From an uncultured bacterium (lineage in GTDB: Bacteria > Verrucomicrobiota > Lentisphaeria > Victivallales > UBA1829): a stretch of DNA of 64,000 nt. This document shows positions 34,369 to 43,783 of this stretch, piece by piece. The notes beneath the pieces are model-generated. The model was given only the letters and a program-made list of their open reading frames with translations, did no database searches and was not told where the DNA came from. Position 1 is the first letter of the stretch. Each line of letters opens with the position of its first letter. The position numbers were made by a program, and so were the translations under genes. The stretch lies in the NCBI GenBank assembly GCA_949292215.1, contig CASEYW010000123.1, positions 34,135 through 98,134 on the forward strand, in the 5' to 3' direction.

Positions 34369-37300
34369 TTATTTTTCCGCGAGTTCGAAAAAGACTGCCG
34401 GACCTCCGGGCAATTTTGCCGTATCAACGTGAAGATGGAGAACTCCATCTTTTGCCGTTACGGGAATTTCTCCCTGCCGTTTTCCGTTGAGGTTGACAGC
34501 ATACGCCTTCATCTTTGCCGCATTTTTGTTCCTGACAGCAACGGAAAAGACACCCGTCTCATAGAGGATCGGCGTTTTTCCAAGCTTCTGCATCACGCGG
34601 CGGGTGGAATCGTTGAAAACCATGCCGGTATTCAGCGCGTCGGTGGCATAGACAACCATCAGATGCTTCGAGCTTTCCAGATCAGGCGCATTGTCGATTG
34701 ATACAACCGCGAGATTTCCGTTCCGGCTCATCTCCTTGATTTCAAACGAGGGCAGTTTCACCGTGGTTCCCGCCAGAGCGCAGATGCCCTGAAGGCGCTT
34801 CGTATTGATGCTCATGAAGGACTTCTTTGCATTAAGAAGCAGTTCGCCGGTGGTACTTTCGAAGATTTCATCCGAAGCATTGGTCCGGTTGGATGCCGGG
34901 ATCAGACCGCGTTTCTTCAGATCCCGCACCAGGGCACCCAGGTCGAAGACGGATTTTCCTCCGTCGATGATACTGGAGAATCCGGCAGTTCCAAGTGCCG
35001 ATACCAGAACCGCGCTGCCGCCGGTCCGTTTGAGCATCAGCTCGTTTTTGCGGGCGGGAAAGACTGCTTTTCCATCTTTGGAATTTTCCACGGAGAAGCG
35101 GCCGAGGAGCAGAAGACGCGTCTGCTCGGAACCGAGTCCCCAGCGATAGGCATAGTTTTCCAGCACTTCCGGTTCGTCCAGAACCACGCGGAATGCCAGA
35201 TTTCCTTCTTTCACATCCCCTCTGGCATAGATGAAATAGGCAAGGAATTCGCTGGCGTACATGATGGGATCGTGCGTTCCTCCGAACGGATGAAGTTTTG
35301 ATCCGTGCGGCGCATACACCTGACTGATAAACGAGGTGATTCCATCAACCCCCTGAAGCGCTCCATAACCATCGGTCACAAACGCCTGCTCATAGCGGTA
35401 GCGGTTCCAGAAAACATGACCGTGTTCCGTGATGACATAGGGTTTGCCGGGCATCTGGTACGCATAGAACCCGCGGGCGACATTTGCAGAACTGGCGATG
35501 GAACTGCTCTGGTCGATCGTCGATCCGGGCTGAATATAATTGCTCGGATGCGCATGGTAAGAGTTCATCGCGATGAACTCGGCCGGTTCCCGCGCCATCA
35601 CATACTGGATGGATTTCCCCATATTGAAGTTCGTGACCGGTCCCTTCCAGCCGATTTCCCGCAGATAGGAGTGGTAGAAATCGAAGATTTCGCGTTCCAT
35701 CATGCGGGTAAATTCATAGGAATCGCGTCCGCGGGGAGTTGTTTCCATCATATCGGAACCGCGGAAAACGGGAAGGTCATCAAAGTTTTTCCAGTTGTTG
35801 TTAACATTCCACGCGGTTTTGAGTTTTGCAATGGTTCCGTATTTTTTCCGGAGGAACTCTTTCCAGCGCGGCATTGCCTGCGGAATCTCTTTCGAGGTGC
35901 TGAAAATAAACTCCTGTTCGTTGAAGCCGACAAGACAGACCAGAACAGGATCGTCGATCAGACGCATTTTTGTGTAAGGATTCACGGTCAGGAGAACTTT
36001 GCGCGCTCCGGCTTTCCAGTTTTCCTTGATATCCTGATCGAAATAGATGAATTTTTTAGCATCCTTGTGATCTTTGCGCCAGGTCCAGTCCGCCCAGGTG
36101 ATGCCGGGGTAGTAACCGAGGTGACTGGCTGCAACGTCAAGATTCAGATAAATGCCGTTGTCTTTCATACATTTGATCGCGTAGAAGAAATTGTCGAAGA
36201 CATCCTCGGGGAAGTCAAGTCCCTTCTGCTCCGCGAGTTCCCCTTCGATCATGTGCATGCGCAGCATATTGTAGCCCTTGTGACGGAACGTGAGGACCAT
36301 GTCGCGGATTCGGTTTTTATGATCCTTGGGGGATTTGGAATACAGAAAATCATAGTAGACCCGTTTTCCCGCGCTGCTGTTCGGCTGAATAAAAGTATTC
36401 GGGAAAAGGGCTGAAAAGAAGCGGACCGGCTTTCCCGGATTCTTTTCAAATGCAAATTTACCGTCCTTGTTGACGATCACGCGGCCGAATGTCCCTGCCG
36501 GTTCCCGATTTGCACCCCCGAGATCAAGAGCTGAACCGGGAATGACACCAAACAACTTCGGGAAAGGAAAATTTTTCCAGACGGCATTTTCCTGCATGGT
36601 CTCAATTTCCGCTTTTGGGAACTCGTAGGCATTGAAGGAAAGGGTTGCCGCCAATACGATCCAGACGGACGTTTCGGAACGGGGAACAAAACGGATGGAA
36701 CGAATCACTCCGATTTCCGGCTTCAGCGGAAATACCGATGCAAACACCCCGACGATTCCGCCGCTTGCATTGGTCCAGACAGATGCCGGATGTGCATTTG
36801 TTCCCGGCTTAGCCAGCCACCAGTCGTTGACGTCACGTCCGCCTTTGACCTCAATCGCCTGTTTCTTTCCATTTTTTCCGGTTACTTCAATGGTTCCGAC
36901 TACATCCTTTGATCCGTAGGTAAGTGTATGAAGAAGATAGAGATAACGTCCATCAGCGGAGATTCCGTTCAGATCCAGCACTGCTTCCGGAAGTCCATTC
37001 ATGAAATTGCTGGACTTGAACACCATCACGCTTTTTCCGTTGTTTTTTGCCGGATCGACCGCTTTGAACGGAACATTGGCATAGCGCTTCTGGGTGAATA
37101 CGAATTTCCGGGCATCGTTGTCGGGTCCCTGATCGGACCATCCGCCCTTGCCGTCACCGGCTTTCGGATCGGCATACCCCATGTTCATCAGTGAGGAGAG
37201 GTCCAGCAGGGTATCAAGAATTTCCACTTTGAGATTCCGGAACAGAATTGTTCCGCTTGCTCGTTCGGTTCCCAGTACGAAATCGGCTTTATCGCAATCG

Positions 37301-38178
37301 CGCGGGACCGTGAATTCGAAGGAGAACGTTTTCCAGTCATAGGTTCCTGTTTCGGGATTCTGCTGAGGATAGAACGTCTCTTTCGGCGTACGGAGCGTAA
37401 ACATGAATTTTCCGCCGGTTTTCGTGTCTCCGACCGGGTTCAGTCCCTGGGCTTTTGCTTCAACCGAAACGCGAACCCGTTTCCCCTGAAGAGGTTTTGC
37501 GGGAATCTCGCGGATCACTCCCTGATAGTTTCCTTTCGCCGCATTTGATGCGGTAATCTCAATGCCGGTTCCGACCAGAGCTTTTGCTTTTGTCCCCGGA
37601 GCAACCCACCAGTTTTCCAGGGAATTTGTCCGATTCAGAGGGTTGAAATAGTGAGCGTCGATCTTCGGGGACGATGCAAGAACTTCCACTTTGAGGTTCC
37701 GGAACAGAATTTTTCCGGAAGCATGTTCGATTCCAAGTCCGAAATCAACCTTGTTGGCATCGCGCGGAATATCGAAATCAATGGCATAGGTTTTCCAGTC
37801 GTAGGTGCCGAGGAGCGGATTGGCCTGAGGATAGAATGTTTCCTTCGGTGTCTGAACCGTAAACATGAATTTTCCGCCGGTTTTTGTGTTTCCGACGGGT
37901 TGCAGATTTTCTGCCTTCGCTTCGATCGAGATTCTCACGAATTTTCCCCGCAGCGGTTCCGCCGGGATTCCGCGGACAACCCCTTGAAACTTTCCTTTTG
38001 CTTCTTTTGAGGCAATGATTTCAATGCCGCTCCCCGGCAAAGCCTTCGCCGAGGTTCCGGGAGCAACCCACCAATGCTTGAGCGAATCTGCCTGATTCAA
38101 CGGATTCGCATAATGCACATCGGCTGCCGATACACAGACTCCCAGTGCACATAATGCCGTCAGACAAAACAGTTTCAT
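34369..38178 (-). CDS. Large secreted glycosidase with duplicated N-terminal CBM (module F)
   Basis: The 1269-aa product has a signal peptide (MKLFCLTALCALGVCVSAA). Two near-identical modules of 154 residues follow (20-173 and 174-327), each starting with HYxNPLN and containing WWVAPGT and TGGKFMFT, probably carbohydrate-binding jelly rolls. A GH5/GH42-like barrel occupies about 560-970, with probable acid/base Glu754 in VGFNEQEF and nucleophile Glu918 in VITEHGH. The barrel is paralogous to that of the 43784-47005 protein, which lacks the duplicated modules. AAGGAG lies 7 bases before the ATG at 38178. A pseudopilin gene ends 20 bases upstream. Confidence 0.83.
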   Translation of the reverse strand: MKLFCLTALCALGVCVSAADVHYANPLNQADSLKHWWVAPGTSAKALPGSGIEIIASKEAKGKFQGVVRGIPAEPLRGKFVRISIEAKAENLQPVGNTKTGGKFMFTVQTPKETFYPQANPLLGTYDWKTYAIDFDIPRDANKVDFGLGIEHASGKILFRNLKVEVLASSPKIDAHYFNPLNRTNSLENWWVAPGTKAKALVGTGIEITASNAAKGNYQGVIREIPAKPLQGKRVRVSVEAKAQGLNPVGDTKTGGKFMFTLRTPKETFYPQQNPETGTYDWKTFSFEFTVPRDCDKADFVLGTERASGTILFRNLKVEILDTLLDLSSLMNMGYADPKAGDGKGGWSDQGPDNDARKFVFTQKRYANVPFKAVDPAKNNGKSVMVFKSSNFMNGLPEAVLDLNGISADGRYLYLLHTLTYGSKDVVGTIEVTGKNGKKQAIEVKGGRDVNDWWLAKPGTNAHPASVWTNASGGIVGVFASVFPLKPEIGVIRSIRFVPRSETSVWIVLAATLSFNAYEFPKAEIETMQENAVWKNFPFPKLFGVIPGSALDLGGANREPAGTFGRVIVNKDGKFAFEKNPGKPVRFFSALFPNTFIQPNSSAGKRVYYDFLYSKSPKDHKNRIRDMVLTFRHKGYNMLRMHMIEGELAEQKGLDFPEDVFDNFFYAIKCMKDNGIYLNLDVAASHLGYYPGITWADWTWRKDHKDAKKFIYFDQDIKENWKAGARKVLLTVNPYTKMRLIDDPVLVCLVGFNEQEFIFSTSKEIPQAMPRWKEFLRKKYGTIAKLKTAWNVNNNWKNFDDLPVFRGSDMMETTPRGRDSYEFTRMMEREIFDFYHSYLREIGWKGPVTNFNMGKSIQYVMAREPAEFIAMNSYHAHPSNYIQPGSTIDQSSSIASSANVARGFYAYQMPGKPYVITEHGHVFWNRYRYEQAFVTDGYGALQGVDGITSFISQVYAPHGSKLHPFGGTHDPIMYASEFLAYFIYARGDVKEGNLAFRVVLDEPEVLENYAYRWGLGSEQTRLLLLGRFSVENSKDGKAVFPARKNELMLKRTGGSAVLVSALGTAGFSSIIDGGKSVFDLGALVRDLKKRGLIPASNRTNASDEIFESTTGELLLNAKKSFMSINTKRLQGICALAGTTVKLPSFEIKEMSRNGNLAVVSIDNAPDLESSKHLMVVYATDALNTGMVFNDSTRRVMQKLGKTPILYETGVFSVAVRNKNAAKMKAYAVNLNGKRQGEIPVTAKDGVLHLHVDTAKLPGGPAVFFELAEK
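37210..38121 (-). repeat. Tandem duplication of a 462-bp CBM-coding unit
   Basis: The coding units 38121-37660 and 37659 to about 37210 specify two copies of the same 154-residue module. They share long identical blocks such as KTGGKFMF and TPKETFYPQ, which suggests recent or conserved duplication. Confidence 0.85.
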
Positions 38179-38198
38179 GCAAAACTCCTTTCTATTGA

Positions 38199-38954
38199 TC
38201 AATTATCGTACGCTATGTATTGTCTCATATTCAAATTCCCAGTACTCCACATATTCGTCGAATTATATGGATTCAGCGTTGCGGAAGTCTTGGTCTCGAC
38301 ATGCCCGTCAAAGAATGTGACGTTTGCCGCCAGATTGTTCTGATGCCGATAAGCAAGAATATATTCTGACGGATTCAGATTGGAAAAATCATAGGCAAGA
38401 TAGGTCGCCGGCAGAAACTTGTCTTCCGACCAGAGCTGAGGCAACTCGCCTCCTCCGACACCTTCCATAAAAATAATCTTCCGTGATGAATTCCGGATTT
38501 TCGGCAGCTTGTAGCAGTTCACCCCGACATCGAAACTTGTATTCATCATCCCGTAGGTCTGGCCCGCATCCTTGAATTGTCCCCCAAGACGGACATTCTG
38601 TGTTTTGGTCTCCGGGCAGAGAAACGAGGACTGCCAGAAGGATAGCCCCCACGGGAACTCTTCCGCTCCGCGATGTTTGACTCCCAACAGAGACAGATAG
38701 TGCGAATTCAGAAACCAGCGATGGTTGGCATTTTCAGGAATCGCCATCACGAACGGAACCCATTGGTCATCGCTGTCAGACGCATAAGTCAAACCACCCA
38801 GCCCCAGCTGCTTCATGGAGCTGGTACATGAAACCTGACGAGCCTTCCCCCTTGCGGAATTCAGAGCAGGAAGAAGAATTCCCGCTAGAATCGCAATAAT
38901 AGCAATCACGACTAAGAGCTCTATTAATGTGAAATTTCGCCTGCCCGGATTCAT
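38199..38954 (-). CDS. Pseudopilin-like protein with prepilin N-terminus (module F)
   Basis: The 251-aa product begins [20 protein letters not shown], then LLPAL. The residue before the helix Phe is Asn, not Gly. The cysteine pair is in QVSC and LCPET, and a late RHQ with DGHV follows the family pattern. The ATG at 38954 has AGGAG ten bases upstream; the in-frame ATG further up precedes the promoter. It heads a two-gene unit with the 1269-aa glycosidase and is read from a perfect-consensus promoter. Confidence 0.88.
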   Translation of the reverse strand: MNPGRRNFTLIELLVVIAIIAILAGILLPALNSARGKARQVSCTSSMKQLGLGGLTYASDSDDQWVPFVMAIPENANHRWFLNSHYLSLLGVKHRGAEEFPWGLSFWQSSFLCPETKTQNVRLGGQFKDAGQTYGMMNTSFDVGVNCYKLPKIRNSSRKIIFMEGVGGGELPQLWSEDKFLPATYLAYDFSNLNPSEYILAYRHQNNLAANVTFFDGHVETKTSATLNPYNSTNMWSTGNLNMRQYIAYDN

Positions 38955-39001
38955 TTTTTTGCTTCTCCTGTTTACAATAGTTATCAAATGTTCCTGTGGT
39001 T

Positions 39002-39014
39002 TTACAATCTGTAA
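39002..39014. promoter_or_regulatory. Operator candidate TTACA-N3-TGTAA
   Basis: On the minus strand TTACAGATTGTAA forms a perfect 5-bp inverted repeat just downstream of the -10 box of the pseudopilin promoter. It may be bound by the GntR/LacI regulator at 33239-34285, which is inference. Confidence 0.5.
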
Positions 39015-39017
39015 TAT

Positions 39018-39046
39018 ATTATACAACATTCGATATTTTTTGTCAA
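39018..39046 (-). promoter_or_regulatory. Perfect-consensus promoter of module F
   Basis: On the minus strand, TTGACA (39046-39041) and TATAAT (39023-39018) are separated by exactly 17 bases. Confidence 0.85.
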
Positions 39047-39184
39047 CCCCCTGTTCGGGGGAAAAGTAAAAATAAAGGAATTTTTCAACGGTCGCAACTC
39101 TCTGGAAGAGGAAGAGATTTCCTCGAATTTGGAACGGCAAGAAATCTGCGGATTTTCATGAATCCGGTCTTGAAAAACATCGGA

Positions 39185-39213
39185 TTGAAACTATCATTAT
39201 CCAATCCTATTCT
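39185..39213 (+). promoter_or_regulatory. Promoter of the GH31 gene
   Basis: A -35 TTGAAA (39185-39190) and -10 TATTCT (39208-39213) are separated by 17 bases, 51 bases before the ATG. Confidence 0.55.
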
Positions 39214-39264
39214 GTACAGGACATCTCATACAATGCAGGATGAATTTATAAAAAGGGAATAAAA

Positions 39265-41448
39265 ATGCTGATTCGCTCCATTGAAAACGGCTTGAAACTC
39301 CACGCGGAGGCGTTTGCCAACGGAATCATTCATCTTCAGGCGGAAGGGCTTGACGGACTTCAGAATTCGCTGCTGAATCGTTATGGCTTTATTCATGCTC
39401 TGGAGCCCGATGCTCGCGCCGTTGCTGAAAACGATACGCTGACAACCAGCGGCGGAATCTCTCTGAAACTCAATCAGAATGGTACGTTCGAACTTCGCAA
39501 GGAGGGCGTTCTGCTGGCGGAATCCCTTGCCACCGGCTGTGTTGCATCGGCGCCGACGGTTTTCCGGAATCAGGGCTTCCGGCTGGAAATGAAGCTGAGG
39601 GATCAGGAAAAACTGATCGGATTCGGCGATCAGGTCAGAACGCGTCTGCTTCTGAACGGGCAGCACGATCAGCTCTATCTGAAGTATCCGGTCAAACACG
39701 TCCCCGTTCCTTTTTATATGAGCAGCAGAGGGTACGGCATTTTCTTCAATACGACCCGCAGACTGGTGTTCGATGTTGCCTTTTCCTCTCCGGATACCGC
39801 CCGCTTTGCCGTGGAAAAGGAGTTCCTTGATATCTATCTTTTCACAGGCAGCAATTATGATGAGATGATTGATCGTTATACTCAGCTGACCGGTCGTCCG
39901 GGGCTGCCTCCCATGAAGAGTTTCGGTCTCTGGCTGCTTTATCACACTCGGGCAACAGGACATGATATTCTCCTGATTGCCGATGCCATGCGTCAGAAAC
40001 AGATTCCCTGCGACAATCTCAGTCTGGAGCCGAACTGGATGCAGACTTACTACGACTGCACGGCGGATAAGGAATGGAATGCGGAAAAATTCCGCGGCTG
40101 TGAAAACGATTCTCCCTTCCGCGGCGGTCCTGCCAGTCTGATCAAGGCTCTCAACCGGATGGGATATGAACTTGGGCTCTGGCTCTGCACCCGATGGGAT
40201 TTCACCTTTGAGGAGGAGCGCCGTCTCAACAACGGCAGACACGAACCGGAACAGGAAAACCTGATCCTCGACGGCATTGAATTGACTCATGACGATGCCA
40301 ACGTCGGACACACCCCCATCTATATGGACACGAACACAATCCGTGAACAGGCATGGTTTGAGCATCTCAAAAAATTCGTCGAAGACGGCGCTCGTTTTTT
40401 CAAACTCGATCCGGCGTGGCTTATCAACGAATTTCCCGATCGTCTCTACGGCAACGGCAAAACCGATGATGAAATGCACAATCTGGCATTTCTTCTTGCT
40501 TCCAAACAGATGAATCAGGGATACGAGGCTTTTACCGGCAGACGCTATTACGGCATTTCCGTCGCGGGATGGGCCGGACTCCAGCGTTTCCCCGGGACCT
40601 GGGCGGGCGATACCGGCGGCGGAGTTCAATCCATGACAGGACTCCTGCAGGATGCCATCGTCGGACACTCCTACACCACTTGCGACATGAACGCCGAGAG
40701 TATTCAGGGGATTCACATGGGCTTTCTTCTTCCGTGGGCGCTTCTGAACAGCTGGGCTGGATTCAAATATCCCGGCTTCCTCGGCGATACGCTCAATGAG
40801 GCCTTCCGCTTCTATTCGGAACTGAGGATGAAACTGATTCCGTACTATTATTCACTTGCATACCGATCCTCGCAAACGGGACGCGCGATTCTTCGGCCTC
40901 TCTGTCTCGAATACCCGGATCAGGACTGGACCTATGAAGAGATGAGTCTTTTCCTGGTCGGAGACTCCATTCTGACGGATGTTTACAGTGAAGACAACAT
41001 TCGTCTGCCGGATGGAAAGTGGTACGATTACTGGTCCGGAACCGTTTGCGAGGGGGGTGGAGAAGTCCGGAAAATCGCCATTCCGGAAAACCGGGGCGGA
41101 CATCTTTTCATCCGCGAAGGCGCTCTGATTCCGACTCAGCCCCTCCGTCAGTTCATCGACGCTAAGGAAATCCGCCGGATCGACTGGATCGTTTATCCCG
41201 GAGACAGGGCATCCTCTTTCACGCTCTATCTGGATGATGGCGATTCCGTTGCGAACCGTTCCGGTCAATATGGCGCGGTTACACTCCGCTTCGTTCCTGG
41301 AGAAGGTTTTTCATGGAGCGGAATTTCGGGAGGTGCTCCGGAGTATGTCGCTTCTCTGACTCATAATTTCTTCCTGCCGAACGGGAAAAAACTGAACAGC
41401 GAACCGCTGAAGACGGGAACACCGTTCCTTTCTGCGGCTGCTTTGTAA
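39265..41448 (+). CDS. GH31 alpha-glycosidase
   Basis: The 727-aa product has no signal peptide and should act in the cytoplasm. It has the GH31 order: an N-terminal beta domain, then a barrel with LEPNWMQTYYDC, the nucleophile Asp382 in FFKLDPAW, the acid/base Asp449 in WAGDTGGG, and C-terminal beta domains with a YLDDGDS-like end. GH31 enzymes include alpha-glucosidases, alpha-xylosidases and sulfoquinovosidases; I cannot choose between them. AGGG lies 7 bases after an A run and before the ATG. It is monocistronic and divergent from module F. Confidence 0.88.
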   Translation: MLIRSIENGLKLHAEAFANGIIHLQAEGLDGLQNSLLNRYGFIHALEPDARAVAENDTLTTSGGISLKLNQNGTFELRKEGVLLAESLATGCVASAPTVFRNQGFRLEMKLRDQEKLIGFGDQVRTRLLLNGQHDQLYLKYPVKHVPVPFYMSSRGYGIFFNTTRRLVFDVAFSSPDTARFAVEKEFLDIYLFTGSNYDEMIDRYTQLTGRPGLPPMKSFGLWLLYHTRATGHDILLIADAMRQKQIPCDNLSLEPNWMQTYYDCTADKEWNAEKFRGCENDSPFRGGPASLIKALNRMGYELGLWLCTRWDFTFEEERRLNNGRHEPEQENLILDGIELTHDDANVGHTPIYMDTNTIREQAWFEHLKKFVEDGARFFKLDPAWLINEFPDRLYGNGKTDDEMHNLAFLLASKQMNQGYEAFTGRRYYGISVAGWAGLQRFPGTWAGDTGGGVQSMTGLLQDAIVGHSYTTCDMNAESIQGIHMGFLLPWALLNSWAGFKYPGFLGDTLNEAFRFYSELRMKLIPYYYSLAYRSSQTGRAILRPLCLEYPDQDWTYEEMSLFLVGDSILTDVYSEDNIRLPDGKWYDYWSGTVCEGGGEVRKIAIPENRGGHLFIREGALIPTQPLRQFIDAKEIRRIDWIVYPGDRASSFTLYLDDGDSVANRSGQYGAVTLRFVPGEGFSWSGISGGAPEYVASLTHNFFLPNGKKLNSEPLKTGTPFLSAAAL

Positions 41449-41919
41449 ATCGAAATACGAGCTCTTTTCTATCGCAGGTGGAGTGACCTTGCCTTCTCCC
41501 AAGTCCGGGGATTCCATCTGCGGCGTTTCCTGCCTTTTCTTTGTCGGGGTGAGAAGAACCAGCGTTTTATACGATTGCATTTTCATGGAATCAAGAAGGT
41601 GTATATGGCAGAAAATGATGGATGGTATCGGATAACTTCCGGGAAAAAGGAAAACCGTTCATTCCGGAACTGAGCCGGATAAAACCAGAAATATCACTTG
41701 CAGAAGAGGGAAAAACGATGGATTCCGGAAAGTTTTCTGAAGCCATTGTGAGAATACCCGGAGAATAGGCATTCAATGGGAAATGTTTCCAAAAGAATCA
41801 GTGTGTCGCAGAAGAGTTTCGGCAGATGTTCTGGAGTGTTCGGCGGATGTTTTTTCAGAAATTCTGAAAAATTGCAGAAAACATGCAGATCACTCACTGC
41901 TTCAACGGCTGGACCCCGA
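41449..41919. other. Intergenic region between converging GH31 and GH42-like genes
   Basis: This 471-bp stretch has no supported gene, promoter or terminator. A 50-codon frame at 41783-41935 runs into the next gene's 3' end, but I do not consider it supported. Confidence 0.4.
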
Positions 41920-43749
41920 TCATTTCGAGAAATAATATAGTTTTGTATCGGGCGTTTCAAATTGATCCGTAAAAGAAATTCCGTTTCCCGGCATCGTTTT
42001 CCCGCTGAAAACCTCTGTGATTTTTGATACGGGACCAGGGAGGTGAATCTGTTTTTCTCCACCTTTTTTACAATGAATCATAAGAAACTCCTTGGAATGA
42101 CGTACCGCAGCATCCTTGCAGTAACAGTGAAGTTTTCCTTGATCCAGAATGTGGCGGACAAATGCGATGTCGTTGAGAAGGAGAGGGTCCGCAACAGAAA
42201 AAGAAATCCAGTCCGGAAACACTTTTTTTGCAAATCCCTGTGTTGTATAAGGGTTTCCGCATAATGCTTCAACATGATTCCTGTCATATTTGCCATTATA
42301 AAGAATGCCGGGAGTTCCACACCAGACGATCAGACGATTGTCCTTGCATATTTTTGAAAAAAGAACCTTTTCCCGTTCGGCTGTCATCCAGACCAGATTT
42401 TGGAAGAGGATGATTCGATATTGCGAGAGATCAATTTCTGCTAAATCATTCCAGACAGCCGTATCGTATGGGACGCCGCATTCCATGAGATTGTTTCTGC
42501 AATTCCAGGCAAGAGCTTTGAAGATTGCATGATGATGTTCATTGAGCCAGAAGTTGCTTTCCATATCCGCGACGAAAAGAATCTGAGCCGTAGATCCGGA
42601 AGAAAGTCCCCTGTACATTTTCCACGTTTCGAAACAATTCTTTATTGCTGCACGCAGTTCCGGAGATTTGTATGATTGTCCCCAGATATTGAATGCCCAG
42701 AAAGAGAAATTCTCAATGAGACACATTGATACTTCACGCCGGAAGCCTGCGATATCTTCAGCAGAGGACGCCCAGGGTGTCCAGATGCCGCTTCGATTCA
42801 GAGAAACAAAATCGGTAATCTGCAAATTGCTGGTACTGGTGATCCTGTCACATTCGTGTAAATATCCGATCTTTCTCCGGGAAAGCATTTTTGTCACGGC
42901 ATTGAATCCGCTGTTATTTCCGATCGCCTGCTTGCTGTTGCATGCGGCTCCGATCATGAAATCGGGAGGCATTGTGTCAAATACGCGTTCGCAATCACTG
43001 TGAAGTCCCATAAAAAGGTTCAAGACAAAACCATAGAACACGCCGATTTTTTTATTGCGGGGAACTGTTTCCCTTATAGTTTGAATAAAATGAATCAGAA
43101 GGTCTGCGGCAACTTTCCCTGTAAAGCGTCGCCATTCCACGATGTTTCTTTCCTTCTCCGGATCCCGAATGAATTCATGTTCGGAATGGAGAAGGGAATT
43201 CATGGTTGGAATTTGCAGTTTTCCCAGTCCATTTTCTGAACAGTAGCGTTGAAAAGCCTCTCCTTTCAGAAGTCCATCCTTTTCGAAGTCGTTTTCAATC
43301 CATTCCATTGTGCGTCCGCAAGCAGGGACGTATCCCCAGATGGAATTTCCATAGAACGCCTCGCAATGTTCAAGAAAATGGCGCAGGTAGGAGGTTGTTG
43401 CATTTTTCCACTCCCTGTTCAATGCCAGATTGCTCAGGGAATAAAATGAATCTTCGGATAATTTCCTGGCAAACCAGAGCGGCGTATTGAGATCCACCGT
43501 GCAAATGAAACGCGCTTTCGGATGGACAGATAAAACTTCATCGAACTGTGCATCCAGTGAAGCAAAATCATAAACGTCTTCAGCACGCCAGACGAGTGGT
43601 GCATCCGTATAGGGATTGCCGAGAGAATCCGCTGTATTCATCGGAGAAATGGAAATCAGATCGACTCCTGTGGCAGCCATGAATTTCAGTGTGTCGAGGT
43701 CTTTTTTTCTGTGTTTCCCGTAAGGAAGCCTGTAGGCAAATATTTCCAT
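41920..43749 (-). CDS. GH42-like cytoplasmic glycosidase
   Basis: The 609-aa product lacks a signal peptide. Its first 390 residues look like a TIM barrel with GYVPACGRTMEW and the possible catalytic IGYLHECDR. The next 150 residues (QILFVADMESNFWLNE, then CGTPGILYN) look like the trimerisation domain of beta-galactosidases of family 42. Catalytic residues are not certain because the usual Asn-Glu pair is not seen. GGAGAA precedes the ATG. It is the last gene of a four-gene operon, 34 bases after the secreted glycosidase, and probably processes the sugars that enzyme releases. Confidence 0.72.
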   Translation of the reverse strand: MEIFAYRLPYGKHRKKDLDTLKFMAATGVDLISISPMNTADSLGNPYTDAPLVWRAEDVYDFASLDAQFDEVLSVHPKARFICTVDLNTPLWFARKLSEDSFYSLSNLALNREWKNATTSYLRHFLEHCEAFYGNSIWGYVPACGRTMEWIENDFEKDGLLKGEAFQRYCSENGLGKLQIPTMNSLLHSEHEFIRDPEKERNIVEWRRFTGKVAADLLIHFIQTIRETVPRNKKIGVFYGFVLNLFMGLHSDCERVFDTMPPDFMIGAACNSKQAIGNNSGFNAVTKMLSRRKIGYLHECDRITSTSNLQITDFVSLNRSGIWTPWASSAEDIAGFRREVSMCLIENFSFWAFNIWGQSYKSPELRAAIKNCFETWKMYRGLSSGSTAQILFVADMESNFWLNEHHHAIFKALAWNCRNNLMECGVPYDTAVWNDLAEIDLSQYRIILFQNLVWMTAEREKVLFSKICKDNRLIVWCGTPGILYNGKYDRNHVEALCGNPYTTQGFAKKVFPDWISFSVADPLLLNDIAFVRHILDQGKLHCYCKDAAVRHSKEFLMIHCKKGGEKQIHLPGPVSKITEVFSGKTMPGNGISFTDQFETPDTKLYYFSK

Positions 43750-43783
43750 CCCGCATTCTCCGTTTTTGTATGTCCGCTGTTTT

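Noticed and set aside
35305..36414. A 369-codon open frame on the plus strand
   Set aside because: It is antisense to the module F glycosidase and has no supporting signal.
39226..40716. A 496-codon open frame on the minus strand
   Set aside because: It is antisense to the GH31 gene, whose catalytic motifs are intact.
41783..41935. A 50-codon plus-strand frame with plausible composition before the GH42-like gene end
   Set aside because: It is short, has only a weak ribosome site and overlaps the end of a convergent gene; it could be chance.
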